DNA from: Neisseriaceae bacterium CLB008
Lineage (GTDB): Bacteria; Pseudomonadota; Gammaproteobacteria; Burkholderiales; Neisseriaceae
Direction of reading: 5' to 3'
NCBI GenBank assembly: GCA_041228285.1
Contig: CP166133.1
Coordinates: 2,885,380 to 2,949,379, forward strand
Length of the DNA stretch: 64,000 nucleotides
Below the pieces are notes generated by a model that saw only the letters and a program-made list of their open reading frames with translations, had not been told where the DNA came from and did no database searches. The stretch's first letter is position 1; every line of letters begins with the position of its first letter. Positions 35,851 through 44,936 of this stretch are shown here, piece by piece. The translations under genes and the position numbers were made by a program.

Positions 35851-36309
35851 ATGTTTGAAGTGTTTACTTTTTTAATCGAAAACTTCCAGGATTTGGCCGA
35901 CTGTCCGCCGCGGGACGATTTGGGTGCCTACCTTGAGCACGCTGGTTTTGATCAAGTAGACATCGCAGAAGCATTAGATTGGCTTGATCGCCTGCGCCAG
36001 CCCCAAGTCTTTGATTACCCCGCTCTGGCCCTCAGCCACGGCATGCGCGTGTACACCGTGGAAGAACATGCCTATCTACCCGACGAGGTATGGGGCTTAA
36101 TGCAGTTCTTGGAAACCGAACAGGCCATCAACGCCCTACAGCGCGAAATCATCATCGACGCGCTGATGCAGCTGCCGCATGATGAAGTAACCCCTAAAAA
36201 TACCAAAATGCTCACGCTCATCGTGCTGTGGGCGCAAGAATCGGAACTACCGGTCCTGATTGGTGACGAACTATTAGCCGCCATTCAGGGCGAACCTACC
36301 ATGCAATAA
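35851..36309 (+). CDS. smg: Smg family protein (DUF494)
   Basis: This 152-residue acidic protein begins MFEVFTFLIENFQDLADCPP and carries the DUF494/Smg pattern, including the MRVYTVEEHAYL segment. Its biochemical role is not established. The conserved link to dprA and topA suggests DNA metabolism. It lies 27 bp after dprA and before a terminator. Confidence 0.9.
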   Translation: MFEVFTFLIENFQDLADCPPRDDLGAYLEHAGFDQVDIAEALDWLDRLRQPQVFDYPALALSHGMRVYTVEEHAYLPDEVWGLMQFLETEQAINALQREIIIDALMQLPHDEVTPKNTKMLTLIVLWAQESELPVLIGDELLAAIQGEPTMQ

Positions 36310-36314
36310 CGTTT

Positions 36315-36340
36315 GATTGTCCTTTTAGGACAATCTTTTT
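36315..36340 (+). terminator. Intrinsic terminator between smg and topA
   Basis: GATTGTCC (36315-36322) pairs with GGACAATC (36328-36335) followed by TTTTT. It ends dprA-smg. The topA start is only 19 nt further, so its promoter would have to overlap the hairpin; TTGATT at 36313-36318 with TTTTAT 18 nt on is one weak option. Confidence 0.75.
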
Positions 36341-36358
36341 ATATCGGTTACAGAGTAT

Positions 36359-38665
36359 ATGTCTAAAAACTTATTAATTGTCGAGTCGCCTTCTAAGGCC
36401 AAAACATTAAAAAAATACTTGGGCAGTGACTTTGAAGTCTTGGCTTCATATGGTCACGTCCGCGACTTGGTGCCCAAAACGGGCGCTGTGGATCCTGACA
36501 ACGATTTCAAAATGAAATATCAATTAGTCAGCCGCAACAGCAAACACGTTGACGCCATCGTCAGCGCCGCCAAAGAAGCTGAAAACCTCTATCTGGCGAC
36601 TGACCCGGATAGGGAGGGTGAGGCCATTTCATGGCACCTACAAGAAATCATCGGCAGTAAAAAGAATCTCAAGCATTTAAAACCGTTGCGCGTGGTGTTC
36701 CACGAAGTGACCAAAAACGCAGTGCTCGAAGCCATCGCTAACCCACGCGAGCTATCGCTAGACCTAGTCGACGCCCAGCAGGCGCGCCGCGCCTTAGATT
36801 ACTTGGTGGGCTTTAACCTATCGCCACTACTGTGGAAAAAAATACGCCGTGGCCTGTCTGCGGGTCGGGTCCAAAGCCCAGCGCTACGTTTAATCTGCGA
36901 GCGTGAAAACGAAATCAAGGCGTTTGAAACCCAAGAATATTGGTCGATGCATTTCGACAGTCACAAAGGCCGCCAAAAATTCACCGCCAAACTGACCCAC
37001 TTTAAAGGCGATAAGCTAGATCAGTTTGCCATGGGCAATGAAGGCGCGCAGCAAGCCGTACTAGACCAGCTCACCGGCAAAGAAGCCGTGGTCAGCACCA
37101 TTGAAAAGAAAAAACGCACCCGTAATCCAGCCGCACCGTTTACCACTTCGACCCTGCAACAAGAGGGCGTGCGCAAACTAGGCATGACCACCGACCGCAC
37201 CATGCGTACCGCTCAACAGCTATACGAAGGGATTGACGTGGGCCAAGGCGCCACTGGTTTGATCACCTATATGCGTACCGACTCGGTGACCTTAGCGGCA
37301 GAAGCCCTAACGGAAATTCGCCATTACATCGAAAACAAGATGGACGGTGATTATTTACCCAAAACCCCGAATACCTATAAAACCCGCTCGCAAAATGCAC
37401 AAGAGGCCCACGAGGCGATTCGCCCCACTTCTGTGTATCGTACGCCTGAAGCGGTGAAGCCCTTCTTAACCGCCGACCAGTTCCGCCTGTATCAAATGAT
37501 TTGGAAGCGCACCGTGGCCAGCCAAATGGCCAAAGCCAAATTTGACACCACCAGCGTCGACATCAATATGGGCGACGGCGTGTTCCGCGTAACCGGCCAA
37601 GTGATGACGTTTGCCGGTTTCTTGGCGGTGTATGAAGAAGACGTAGACGACAGTGCGGACAAAGAAGATCAGGCCAAACTACCTGTACTCAACGAAGGCG
37701 ACGTTTTACCGGTAGACAAACTCTACGGCGAACAGCACTTTACCCAGCCGCCACCGCGCTTCTCTGAAGCTTCGCTAGTGAAATCCTTAGAAGAATTTGG
37801 CATTGGCCGCCCGTCGACCTACGCCAGCATTATTTCGACCCTGAAAGACCGTGAATACGTCACCGTTGATCAAAAGCGCTTCTTGCCCACCGACACGGGC
37901 GATATCGTGAATAAATTCCTGACCGAACATTTTGGTCAATACGTGGACTATAATTTTACCGCTAAACTGGAAAACCAGCTGGATGAAATTGCCAAGGGTG
38001 AGCGTCAGTGGATCCCCGTCATGGCGAAATTCTGGGACGGTTTTCACAAGCAGGTCAAAGAAAAAGAAGACATTCCACGTGCCGAAATCACCACCGAAAT
38101 GTTGGAAGAGGTGTGCCCTAAATGTAATGCACACCCACTGATGATTCGCTTTGGTAAGCGCGGCCGCTTCATTGGCTGCTCAGGCTACCCTGAATGTGAC
38201 TACACTCGTGACGTCAACGCCACCGCCGAAGAAGCAGCGAAAGAAGCCGAAGAACCCACCGTGGTGGAAGGCCGTACCTGCCCGAAATGTGACAGCGAAC
38301 TGGTGTACAAAAAAGGCCGTTACGGTAAGTTTATTGGCTGCAGCAACTACCCTAAATGCAAACACATTGAGCCTTTAGAGAAGCCCAAAGACACCGGCAT
38401 TGACTGTCCTGAATGTAAAAAAGGCCATTTAATCGAGCGTAAAAGCCGCTACGGCAAGCTGTTCTACAGCTGCGAAACCTATCCGACGTGTAAATACGCC
38501 ACCTGGAATCCGCCGATTGAAGAACCTTGTCCACAGTGCGCTTGGCCAATTTTGACCATCAAAACCACTAAGCGCCGCGGCACTGAGAAAGTTTGTCCGC
38601 AAAAAGAATGTGGCTACGCCGAGCAGATCGAGCCGCCTGAAGGCAAAAAGGAAGAAGAAGCCTAA
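36359..38665 (+). CDS. topA: DNA topoisomerase I
   Basis: This 768-residue type IA topoisomerase has the Toprim domain (LLIVESPSKAKTLKKYLG, DPDREGEAISWHL) and the catalytic Tyr304 in YMRTDSVT. Four C-terminal zinc ribbons begin CPKCNAH, CPKCDSE, CPECKKG and CPQCAWP. It relaxes negative supercoils. Length is slightly below E. coli TopA (865). The ribosome binding site is weak. Confidence 0.97.
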   Translation: MSKNLLIVESPSKAKTLKKYLGSDFEVLASYGHVRDLVPKTGAVDPDNDFKMKYQLVSRNSKHVDAIVSAAKEAENLYLATDPDREGEAISWHLQEIIGSKKNLKHLKPLRVVFHEVTKNAVLEAIANPRELSLDLVDAQQARRALDYLVGFNLSPLLWKKIRRGLSAGRVQSPALRLICERENEIKAFETQEYWSMHFDSHKGRQKFTAKLTHFKGDKLDQFAMGNEGAQQAVLDQLTGKEAVVSTIEKKKRTRNPAAPFTTSTLQQEGVRKLGMTTDRTMRTAQQLYEGIDVGQGATGLITYMRTDSVTLAAEALTEIRHYIENKMDGDYLPKTPNTYKTRSQNAQEAHEAIRPTSVYRTPEAVKPFLTADQFRLYQMIWKRTVASQMAKAKFDTTSVDINMGDGVFRVTGQVMTFAGFLAVYEEDVDDSADKEDQAKLPVLNEGDVLPVDKLYGEQHFTQPPPRFSEASLVKSLEEFGIGRPSTYASIISTLKDREYVTVDQKRFLPTDTGDIVNKFLTEHFGQYVDYNFTAKLENQLDEIAKGERQWIPVMAKFWDGFHKQVKEKEDIPRAEITTEMLEEVCPKCNAHPLMIRFGKRGRFIGCSGYPECDYTRDVNATAEEAAKEAEEPTVVEGRTCPKCDSELVYKKGRYGKFIGCSNYPKCKHIEPLEKPKDTGIDCPECKKGHLIERKSRYGKLFYSCETYPTCKYATWNPPIEEPCPQCAWPILTIKTTKRRGTEKVCPQKECGYAEQIEPPEGKKEEEA

Positions 38666-38679
38666 AGCTTTTTCCACAC

Positions 38680-38713
38680 AAAACCAGAGCGCCCACAGCC
38701 CTCTGGTTTTTTT
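38680..38713 (+). terminator. Intrinsic terminator after topA
   Basis: AAACCAGAG (38681-38689) pairs with CTCTGGTTT (38701-38709) and is followed by TTTT. It lies 15 nt after the topA stop and ends that transcript. Confidence 0.8.
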
Positions 38714-38798
38714 ACGCATTCAGGCCCATAATCTTGATACAGTCGGCGGCCACTATTCGGCCTTTTGTTAACCATTGCCCCCACCATAGACGTTTACC

Positions 38799-39944
38799 AT
38801 GATCGACAATATTTCTTCTTTGCAAGACGCCCAAACCATCATCATCAAGGTGGGCTCAAGCCTAGTCACCAATGAAGGTGAAGGCGTAGACCTCGTGGCC
38901 CTGAACAATTGGGCCGCCCAAATCGCCGCCCTTAAGCATATGGGTAAAAAAGTGGTGTTGGTGTCCAGCGGTGCCATTGCCGAGGGCCTCAAACGCCTGA
39001 ACTGGCAGGTTCGCCCCAAGGCCATTAATGAACTACAGGCCGCCGCCGCCGTCGGCCAAATGGGCTTGGCCCAGGCCTATGAGCAGGTATTTTCCAAACA
39101 GGGCATACAGACTGCCCAAATTTTGCTCACCCACGAAGACCTGGCCGACCGCACCCGTTATTTAAACGCCAAAAGCACCTTAAAAACGCTGCTCGACCTC
39201 AACATCTTGCCCATCATCAACGAAAACGACACCGTCACCACCACCGAGATCAAGCTGGGCGACAACGACACTCTAGGTGCCTTGGTGACCAATCTATTAG
39301 AAGCCGATGCACTGGTGATTTTGACCGACCAAGTAGGGCTTTTTGACGCAGATCCGCGTAAAAACCCAGCGGCTAAATTCATCAGCCACGCCCAAGCGGG
39401 CCTGCCAGAACTAGAACAAATGGCCGGCGGGGCAGGTTCTAGCGTGGGCACTGGCGGCATGTATACCAAAATCATCGCCGCCAAACGCGCCGCCGTCAGC
39501 GGCGCCGCCACCGTAATTGCGTCTGGCCACGAGGCCAATGTGTTGGTACGGCTGGCCCAAGGCGAAGCCATCGGCACCTTCTTAAGCCCCAGTAAAACCC
39601 GCCTGAATGCTCGCCAGCAGTGGCTCATGAGCCATCTACACGTATCAGGCCAAATCAACATTGATCAGGGCGCGGCCTTAGCCTTAATTCAGAAACATTC
39701 CAGCCTGCTGCCCATCGGCAGCGTGAGCGTGAGCGGTGATTTCTTACGCGGTGAGGTCATCGCCATCTTGAACCCCAGCGGCGAAGAAATTGCCCGAGGC
39801 TTAGTCAACTACAGCGCCCAAGAAGTACGCAAGCTGTGCCGCACGCCGTCGCATCAGATCGAAGCCAAGCTTGGGTATCGAGCCGAAGAAGAGCTGGTTC
39901 ACCGCGACAACTTAGTCATGCGCCTAGCCTATCGCGCTGATTAA
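38799..39944 (+). CDS. proB: Glutamate 5-kinase
   Basis: This 381-residue protein has the amino-acid kinase domain ([45 protein letters not shown]) and a C-terminal PUA domain from about residue 290. It catalyses the first step of proline synthesis, ATP-dependent phosphorylation of glutamate. proA is not adjacent here. The gene stands between terminated topA and phoB. Confidence 0.96.
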   Translation: MIDNISSLQDAQTIIIKVGSSLVTNEGEGVDLVALNNWAAQIAALKHMGKKVVLVSSGAIAEGLKRLNWQVRPKAINELQAAAAVGQMGLAQAYEQVFSKQGIQTAQILLTHEDLADRTRYLNAKSTLKTLLDLNILPIINENDTVTTTEIKLGDNDTLGALVTNLLEADALVILTDQVGLFDADPRKNPAAKFISHAQAGLPELEQMAGGAGSSVGTGGMYTKIIAAKRAAVSGAATVIASGHEANVLVRLAQGEAIGTFLSPSKTRLNARQQWLMSHLHVSGQINIDQGAALALIQKHSSLLPIGSVSVSGDFLRGEVIAILNPSGEEIARGLVNYSAQEVRKLCRTPSHQIEAKLGYRAEEELVHRDNLVMRLAYRAD

Positions 39945-39993
39945 GCTAGGCTGAAACGGATTTGTGACACCCTCAGAGCACACGAGCACGAGT

Positions 39994-40015
39994 TTGTCAC
40001 AATACCGTCACATAA
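39994..40015 (+). promoter_or_regulatory. Pho box upstream of phoB
   Basis: TTGTCAC (39994-40000), AATA, CCGTCAC (40005-40011), ATAA matches the 7-4-7-4 architecture of PhoB boxes, with the central TGTCAC/CGTCAC repeats. It lies 43 bp before the phoB start, so phoBR is probably autoregulated under phosphate limitation. Confidence 0.7.
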
Positions 40016-40057
40016 AGTGGTTAAGCTAACCCCACCAAGATCTTTTAAGGAAACACC

Positions 40058-40756
40058 ATGTCTGTCACCGTACTGGTAGTGGAAGATGAAGCGGCCATCA
40101 TGACGCTGATTAAGTTTACCCTCAGCCAAGCAGGGTTTACCGTATTGGCCGCGGAAAGCATAGAAGAAGCCCAACCGCTATTGGCCCAAAGCCTACCAGA
40201 CGTAGTGCTCTTAGACTGGATGCTGCCGGGCATGTCCGGCGTACAGTTCACCAAACAGCTACGGCAAGATCCGCGCAGCAAAGATTTACCCATTATCCTA
40301 CTGACGGCACGCGGTGACGAATTGGATAAGGAGCAAGGCCTAAACGGCGGCGCCGACGATTATCTAACTAAGCCCTTTTCGCCGCGGGAGCTGGTGGCAC
40401 GCATCAATGCGCTGCTGCGCCGCCGTGCCCCACAAAAAACCGACACTTCCGTCCACATTGGTGCCCTCACCCTAGACCCAACCGAACACGTGGTCACCGC
40501 CCACGGCAAAGCTTTGCCGTTTGGCCCCACTGAATTTAAGCTACTGCATTTTTTCATGACCCACACCGAACGCGTTTACTCGCGCCGTCAGCTGTTGGAT
40601 TTGGTTTGGGGAGACCATGTTTTTGTTGAGGAACGCACCGTCGACGTCCACATCCGCCGCCTGCGTAAAGCACTGGCCGAAGGTGACGCTGAACACCTGA
40701 TTCAAACGGTGCGCGGGGCGGGCTATCGCCTATCCACCAAAGCCCAATCATCATGA
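40058..40756 (+). CDS. phoB: Phosphate regulon response regulator PhoB
   Basis: This 232-residue OmpR-family regulator has a receiver domain with Asp at VVLLDWMLPGMSG (about residue 53), the LTARGDELDK and TKPFSPRELVARI switch regions, and a winged-helix output domain ending RTVDVHIRRLRKAL...VRGAGYRL. The Trp-Met after the phospho-Asp is typical of PhoB. It precedes and overlaps phoR. Confidence 0.93.
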   Translation: MSVTVLVVEDEAAIMTLIKFTLSQAGFTVLAAESIEEAQPLLAQSLPDVVLLDWMLPGMSGVQFTKQLRQDPRSKDLPIILLTARGDELDKEQGLNGGADDYLTKPFSPRELVARINALLRRRAPQKTDTSVHIGALTLDPTEHVVTAHGKALPFGPTEFKLLHFFMTHTERVYSRRQLLDLVWGDHVFVEERTVDVHIRRLRKALAEGDAEHLIQTVRGAGYRLSTKAQSS

Positions 40757-42075
40757 TCAGTCGCTTTTTTTTAAAAAATCTACTGACCCTTGGCCTGTGT
40801 TTAATCCCCCCCTTCATCGTGGGCGCCCACACCGGCAACAGCGAAACCGCGCTATGGCTGTTCATCGTCCTGTTGGCCACCTGGCTCTTGGGCCACCTGT
40901 ACCAGATTGGCCTCTTGATCAAATGGCTTAAACGCCCCAAGGTACGCAGCGTGCCGCGCGGCATCGGCACATGGCGACCCATTTTCGCCACCCTATTGCG
41001 CCAAACCAAAAGCCGTAAACGCCGCAAGCAAAAGCTCAGCACGGCCTTATTGCGCTTTAACGCCGCAGCCGAGGCCATGCCCAATGGCGTGATCATTTTA
41101 GACAAAGCCGGCCGTATCGAATGGTTTAATCAGTTGGCGCTGACCCACTTCAACCTAGACCGCAGCGCCGACACCAAAGGCATTTTAAAAAACTTGATCC
41201 GGGCCCCTGAATTTCTGGCCTTTTTAGAACAGCCCTTAGTAGCCGAAAATCAACTCAAGCTCACCTTGCCTAAAGGCCCCTACCTTGAGCGCGTCTTACA
41301 GCTGAGCCTGACCCCGTTTGACGGCAGCTACCGGCTGTTGATCAGCCAAGACTTAACCGATTTAGAACAGCTGCACGCGACCCGAACCGATTTTATCGCC
41401 AATGTGTCACACGAGCTGCGCACCCCGCTCACCGTCATCAACGGCTTTTTGGAAACCTTGGCCGACTTGCCCGACCTAGACCAGGCCCAACAGCAAGAAT
41501 TTATTGGCCTGATGCAGTCCGAAGCGACCCGTATGCACAGCCTAGTGAGCGATTTATTGACGCTATCGCGCCTGGAGAACAAACAAGAGTTTCAAGACAC
41601 GGAAATCATCAATCTGTCGGCCTTGGTTGAGCAAATTGTCCAAAACACCAAGAACCTCTCTCAAAATCAACACACGATTACCGCCAAAATAGAGCCAGAT
41701 CTATGGGTAGAAGGCAGCCAAAGCGACCTGTATGCCGCGCTGAGCAACCTCAGCTTTAACGCCGTGCGCTATACGCCGGCCGAAGGCCACATTGAAGTAT
41801 TGTTGAATAAAAAAGGGCAGGAAGCGTATTTTGCCGTCAGCGACACCGGTATGGGCATCGCTCAAGAACACCTGTCGCGGCTAACGGAACGCTTTTATCG
41901 AGTCGACACCGGCCGCACCCGTAAACAAGGCGGCACTGGCCTTGGCTTGGCCATCACCAAACACGTTTTAGCCCTACATCAGGCCGAATTAAAAGTGGTC
42001 AGCATCGTCGGCAAAGGCAGCACCTTCAGCACGCGCTTAAAGCGTTGCCCCACGCCCTCCTCGAATCAGGATTAA
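40753..42075 (+). CDS. phoR: Phosphate regulon sensor kinase PhoR
   Basis: This 440-residue protein has N-terminal hydrophobic segments (about residues 8-60), a PAS domain (FNAAAEAMPNGVIILDKAG), HisKA (NVSHELRTPLTVINGFLETL) and HATPase (SFNAVRYTPAEGHIEV, TGLGLAITKHVLALH). It overlaps phoB by 4 nt. Its TAA stop overlaps the stop of the convergent tetR gene, leaving no terminator between them. Confidence 0.93.
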   Translation: MISRFFLKNLLTLGLCLIPPFIVGAHTGNSETALWLFIVLLATWLLGHLYQIGLLIKWLKRPKVRSVPRGIGTWRPIFATLLRQTKSRKRRKQKLSTALLRFNAAAEAMPNGVIILDKAGRIEWFNQLALTHFNLDRSADTKGILKNLIRAPEFLAFLEQPLVAENQLKLTLPKGPYLERVLQLSLTPFDGSYRLLISQDLTDLEQLHATRTDFIANVSHELRTPLTVINGFLETLADLPDLDQAQQQEFIGLMQSEATRMHSLVSDLLTLSRLENKQEFQDTEIINLSALVEQIVQNTKNLSQNQHTITAKIEPDLWVEGSQSDLYAALSNLSFNAVRYTPAEGHIEVLLNKKGQEAYFAVSDTGMGIAQEHLSRLTERFYRVDTGRTRKQGGTGLGLAITKHVLALHQAELKVVSIVGKGSTFSTRLKRCPTPSSNQD

Positions 42076-42665
42076 TCACCGCAGCGAAAGCCGGCCAACA
42101 TGCTGCGATAGAGGGCCTGCGACTCCACTAAGGCCGTTTCGGCCGACGTAACGCGGCCGATGCGAAACGAAGCCTCCATCAGCGCCCCATTGAGCATGGT
42201 CGCCAACATTTCGGCCGGCGCTGCCACAATCGTACCTTCAGCCTGAAGCTGCTGCAGCAGCGCCTGTAGCGACAGCACGCAGCCGCGACGGCTGGCCTCT
42301 AAATCGTCGGCGCTGAGTACGGCGGGCGCATCGCGCAGCAAAATCCGCTGTACTTCAGGCTCTAAGCTCATGGCCAAATATTCATCACAGCGCGCCAATA
42401 GCGCAGTCCATACCGTGGGCTGAGCCGCCGACAGTGTGTCTAAGCGTTGATTCAACTCCTCATCCAACATCAAGGCCACGGCTAAAAACAGGCCTTCTTT
42501 GTTGCCAAAATGATGATAAAGGGCGCCGCGCGTCAAGCCGGCGGCAGCCGTGAGCTCGTCCATCACCGTCTCGGCATAGCCTTTTTCTGTAAACCACTGC
42601 CTTGCAGTGGCCAAAAGTTTGCTGCGCGTCTCTTGCATGGTTTCGGCGCGGGTTTTACGAATCAT
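42072..42665 (-). CDS. TetR-family transcriptional regulator
   Basis: From the ATG at 42665 (MIRKTRAETMQETRSKLLAT) this is 197 residues. AGAGG lies seven bases upstream, so this start was preferred over 42692. The helix-turn-helix is LTAAAGLTRGALYHHFGNKEGLF, as in AcrR/TtgR-type regulators. It is divergent from an MFS transporter with a palindromic operator between, so it probably represses that transporter and itself. Ligand unknown. Confidence 0.88.
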   Translation of the reverse strand: MIRKTRAETMQETRSKLLATARQWFTEKGYAETVMDELTAAAGLTRGALYHHFGNKEGLFLAVALMLDEELNQRLDTLSAAQPTVWTALLARCDEYLAMSLEPEVQRILLRDAPAVLSADDLEASRRGCVLSLQALLQQLQAEGTIVAAPAEMLATMLNGALMEASFRIGRVTSAETALVESQALYRSMLAGFRCGD

Positions 42666-42697
42666 CAACTTACCTCTTTTAGAATGACTCATATTTT

Positions 42698-42724
42698 AAT
42701 TGACATACACGACGTATGTCAATT
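42698..42724. promoter_or_regulatory. Palindromic TetR operator
   Basis: AATTGACATAC (42698-42708), ACGAC, GTATGTCAATT (42714-42724) is a perfect inverted repeat with 11-bp arms. It lies between the divergent tetR and MFS genes and contains TTGACA -35-like hexamers on both strands. Binding there would block both promoters. Confidence 0.7.
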
Positions 42725-42769
42725 ACAGTAGCGGACGATTTCACGTTTTCATTCTTCACTGGAGCCAGT

Positions 42770-43960
42770 ATGGCTAATCCATACAGTATTTTATTTCAGC
42801 AGCCGGGCACGAAAGCTTTTTCCAGCGCCGGCTTTTTTGCTCGTATGCCGCTCTCGATGACCGGCATTGGCATCATCACCATGCTGTCTCAGACGCATGA
42901 TTCTTACTGGCTCGCTGGCGCCGTGGCGGCCACGTTTGCGTTTTCCATGGCCATTTTAGCGCCACAAATTTCACGTGCCGTCGACCGCGTTGGCCAGAGC
43001 AAGGTATTGCCCTGGGTGACTTTGGTGTGCGTCTTGGCCCTGGTCGCCCTCTTTGGGGCCACCCGCTTTAATGCACCGCAATGGACGCTGTATCTGTTTG
43101 CCGCACTGGCAGGCTGTATGCCCAGCATGTCGGCCATGGTGCGTGCTCGCTGGACGCAGTTGTATCGCGGCAGCTCTAAGCTGCACACGGCGTTTTCATT
43201 TGAATCTGTGCTGGATGAGATTTGCTTCATCGTCGGCCCACCCATTTCCGTGGGCCTGAGCGTGGCCCTCTTCCCTGAAGCCGGTATTTTGATGGCGGCG
43301 GTGCTGCTGGCCGTTGGGGTGTATGTATTTGTGTCGCAAAAGGCCACCGAACCGCCGGTCATGCATGCCGATGGCCCGCGAGGCCGTTCGGTATTGACCT
43401 TACATTCAGTAAAAATCTTGGTGTTGGCGCTGATCGCATTGGGCACCATTGTCGGCACCATCGATGTGATTGCCGTGGCCTTCGCCAAAGAGCAAGGCAT
43501 ACCGGCTGCGGCTAGCCTGGTGCTGTCCGCCTATGCCTTAAGCTCCTGCGTCGCCGGCCTGATTTTTGGCACCTTAAAAATCAAAACGCCGCTGCCGACG
43601 CTGTTCCTATGGGCCTCTTTGGCCACGGCCATCACGGCGATTCCGTTCTTTTTTGCCAGCGACATCTGGTTCCTCTCTGGCGCGGTGCTAATCGCCGGTG
43701 TGTTCTTTTCCCCCACCATGATCATCGCCATGGGCCTGGTGCAGAAAATTGTGCCCGAAGCCAAGCTAACCGAAGGCCTGACCTGGATGGTGACAGGTTT
43801 AGGCATTGGTGTGGCCGTGGGCGCCGCCATTGCGGGCTCAGTCATCGACTATTTTGGCACCACCAGTGCCTTTGGCATTACTCTGTTTGCGGGCTTTGTG
43901 GTGCTGTTAGTGGCCTACTTTGGCCAACGCCTACTGCGTGACGGCATCCACATCGGCTGA
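42770..43960 (+). CDS. MFS transporter (drug or sugar efflux type)
   Basis: From the ATG at 42770 (MANPYSILFQQPGTKAFSSA) this is 396 residues with about 12 hydrophobic helices in two halves. GGAG lies nine bases upstream. The longer frame from 42716 starts inside the palindromic operator and was rejected. The N-terminal region (FFARMPLSMTGIGIITMLSQ) and a conserved Arg pattern fit the MFS exporters often controlled by an adjacent TetR. Substrate unknown. Confidence 0.85.
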   Translation: MANPYSILFQQPGTKAFSSAGFFARMPLSMTGIGIITMLSQTHDSYWLAGAVAATFAFSMAILAPQISRAVDRVGQSKVLPWVTLVCVLALVALFGATRFNAPQWTLYLFAALAGCMPSMSAMVRARWTQLYRGSSKLHTAFSFESVLDEICFIVGPPISVGLSVALFPEAGILMAAVLLAVGVYVFVSQKATEPPVMHADGPRGRSVLTLHSVKILVLALIALGTIVGTIDVIAVAFAKEQGIPAAASLVLSAYALSSCVAGLIFGTLKIKTPLPTLFLWASLATAITAIPFFFASDIWFLSGAVLIAGVFFSPTMIIAMGLVQKIVPEAKLTEGLTWMVTGLGIGVAVGAAIAGSVIDYFGTTSAFGITLFAGFVVLLVAYFGQRLLRDGIHIG

Positions 43961-43972
43961 TGCTGGCTCACC

Positions 43973-44013
43973 AAAAAGCCGCGCTTAACGTCATCGTTAA
44001 GCGCGGCTTTTTT
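43973..44013. terminator. Bidirectional intrinsic terminator
   Basis: AAAAAGCCGCGCTTAACG pairs perfectly with CGTTAAGCGCGGCTTTTT across a TCAT loop, flanked by A and T runs. It serves both the MFS gene (plus) and ftsX (minus), which converge here. Confidence 0.9.
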
Positions 44014-44027
44014 CAATCATAAACCCC

Positions 44028-44936
44028 TTAAGCCTTAGATTTGTAACTACTCAAATGCTGTTGCGTGGCCAAATAGGCACCAATGACCCCCAAGAGGCTG
44101 GCCACCACAAATACCACCAGTACTTCAGGCACGCTGAAAAACCGCCATTGGAACACCACGCCATAGGCGCTAAACGCTTCATCAAACAGCTTTTGAGCGC
44201 CGCCCACAATCCACGAACACAGGATCAAACTCAGCAGACTAGAAAACACGCCCTGCCAAATGGCCTGATACAAAAACGGCCGCCGAATAAACGAAGACGA
44301 TGCGCCCAAAAGCTTGGTGACTTCAATCTCTTCTTTTTTCGACAGAATTTGCAAACGGATGGTGTTATGCGCCACCAGCACAAAGGCCAAACTCAAAGTA
44401 ATGGCCAAGAATAGCGTCAGTTGATTCAGAAGGCGCATGATTTTTTGGATGGTCTGCGCCCATTCGGCGTCGACGTGGGCCTGATCCACCATCGGCAACG
44501 TGGCCAACTCATCTTTTAAGGTCAAAAGGTCGGCGGTGTCCATTTTCTTTGGGGTCACCACAAACGCATGCGGCAGCGGATTGCCATCCATCAACGACAC
44601 CAAATCATTTTCGCCCATGCCCAATTCAAGCTGATCCAAGGCTTCGTCTTTACTGACGAAATCTACCTTGGCAATCGTGCTTAGGGCCGCTAGGGATTGC
44701 TCCACGTTGCGTAAATCATCTTCGGACACCTGTCGATCCATGTATACCGTCACCTGTGGCGTTTTGGCCAGTTTACCAATAAACGGTGAGCTGCTTTGTA
44801 CGCCTAAGTAAAGGGCCAGCGGCAGAGTCATGGCCACCGCCAGCATGGCAAAAGTAAACAGGCTGCCAAACGGCTGCTGCCACAGCGCCACCAAGGCACG
44901 CTTCGCCGCCATAAAGTGTAAAGTGAATAGCCTCAT
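44028..44936 (-). CDS. ftsX: Cell division protein FtsX
   Basis: This 302-residue membrane protein has an N-terminal cytoplasmic segment, a first transmembrane helix near 25-45, a periplasmic loop containing QVTVYMDRQVSEDDLRNVEQ, and three C-terminal helices, the FtsX topology. With FtsE it activates periplasmic amidases for septal wall splitting. It overlaps ftsE by 4 nt. Confidence 0.94.
   Translation of the reverse strand: MRLFTLHFMAAKRALVALWQQPFGSLFTFAMLAVAMTLPLALYLGVQSSSPFIGKLAKTPQVTVYMDRQVSEDDLRNVEQSLAALSTIAKVDFVSKDEALDQLELGMGENDLVSLMDGNPLPHAFVVTPKKMDTADLLTLKDELATLPMVDQAHVDAEWAQTIQKIMRLLNQLTLFLAITLSLAFVLVAHNTIRLQILSKKEEIEVTKLLGASSSFIRRPFLYQAIWQGVFSSLLSLILCSWIVGGAQKLFDEAFSAYGVVFQWRFFSVPEVLVVFVVASLLGVIGAYLATQQHLSSYKSKA

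Noticed and set aside
38173-38190. AGGCTACCCTGAA in topA as an Eikenella-type uptake sequence
   Set aside because: It has an extra base and codes for the conserved zinc-ribbon GYPEC segment.
42716-42769. Upstream start of the MFS exporter
   Set aside because: The ATG lies within the palindromic operator and lacks a ribosome binding site, while the ATG at 42770 has GGAG.
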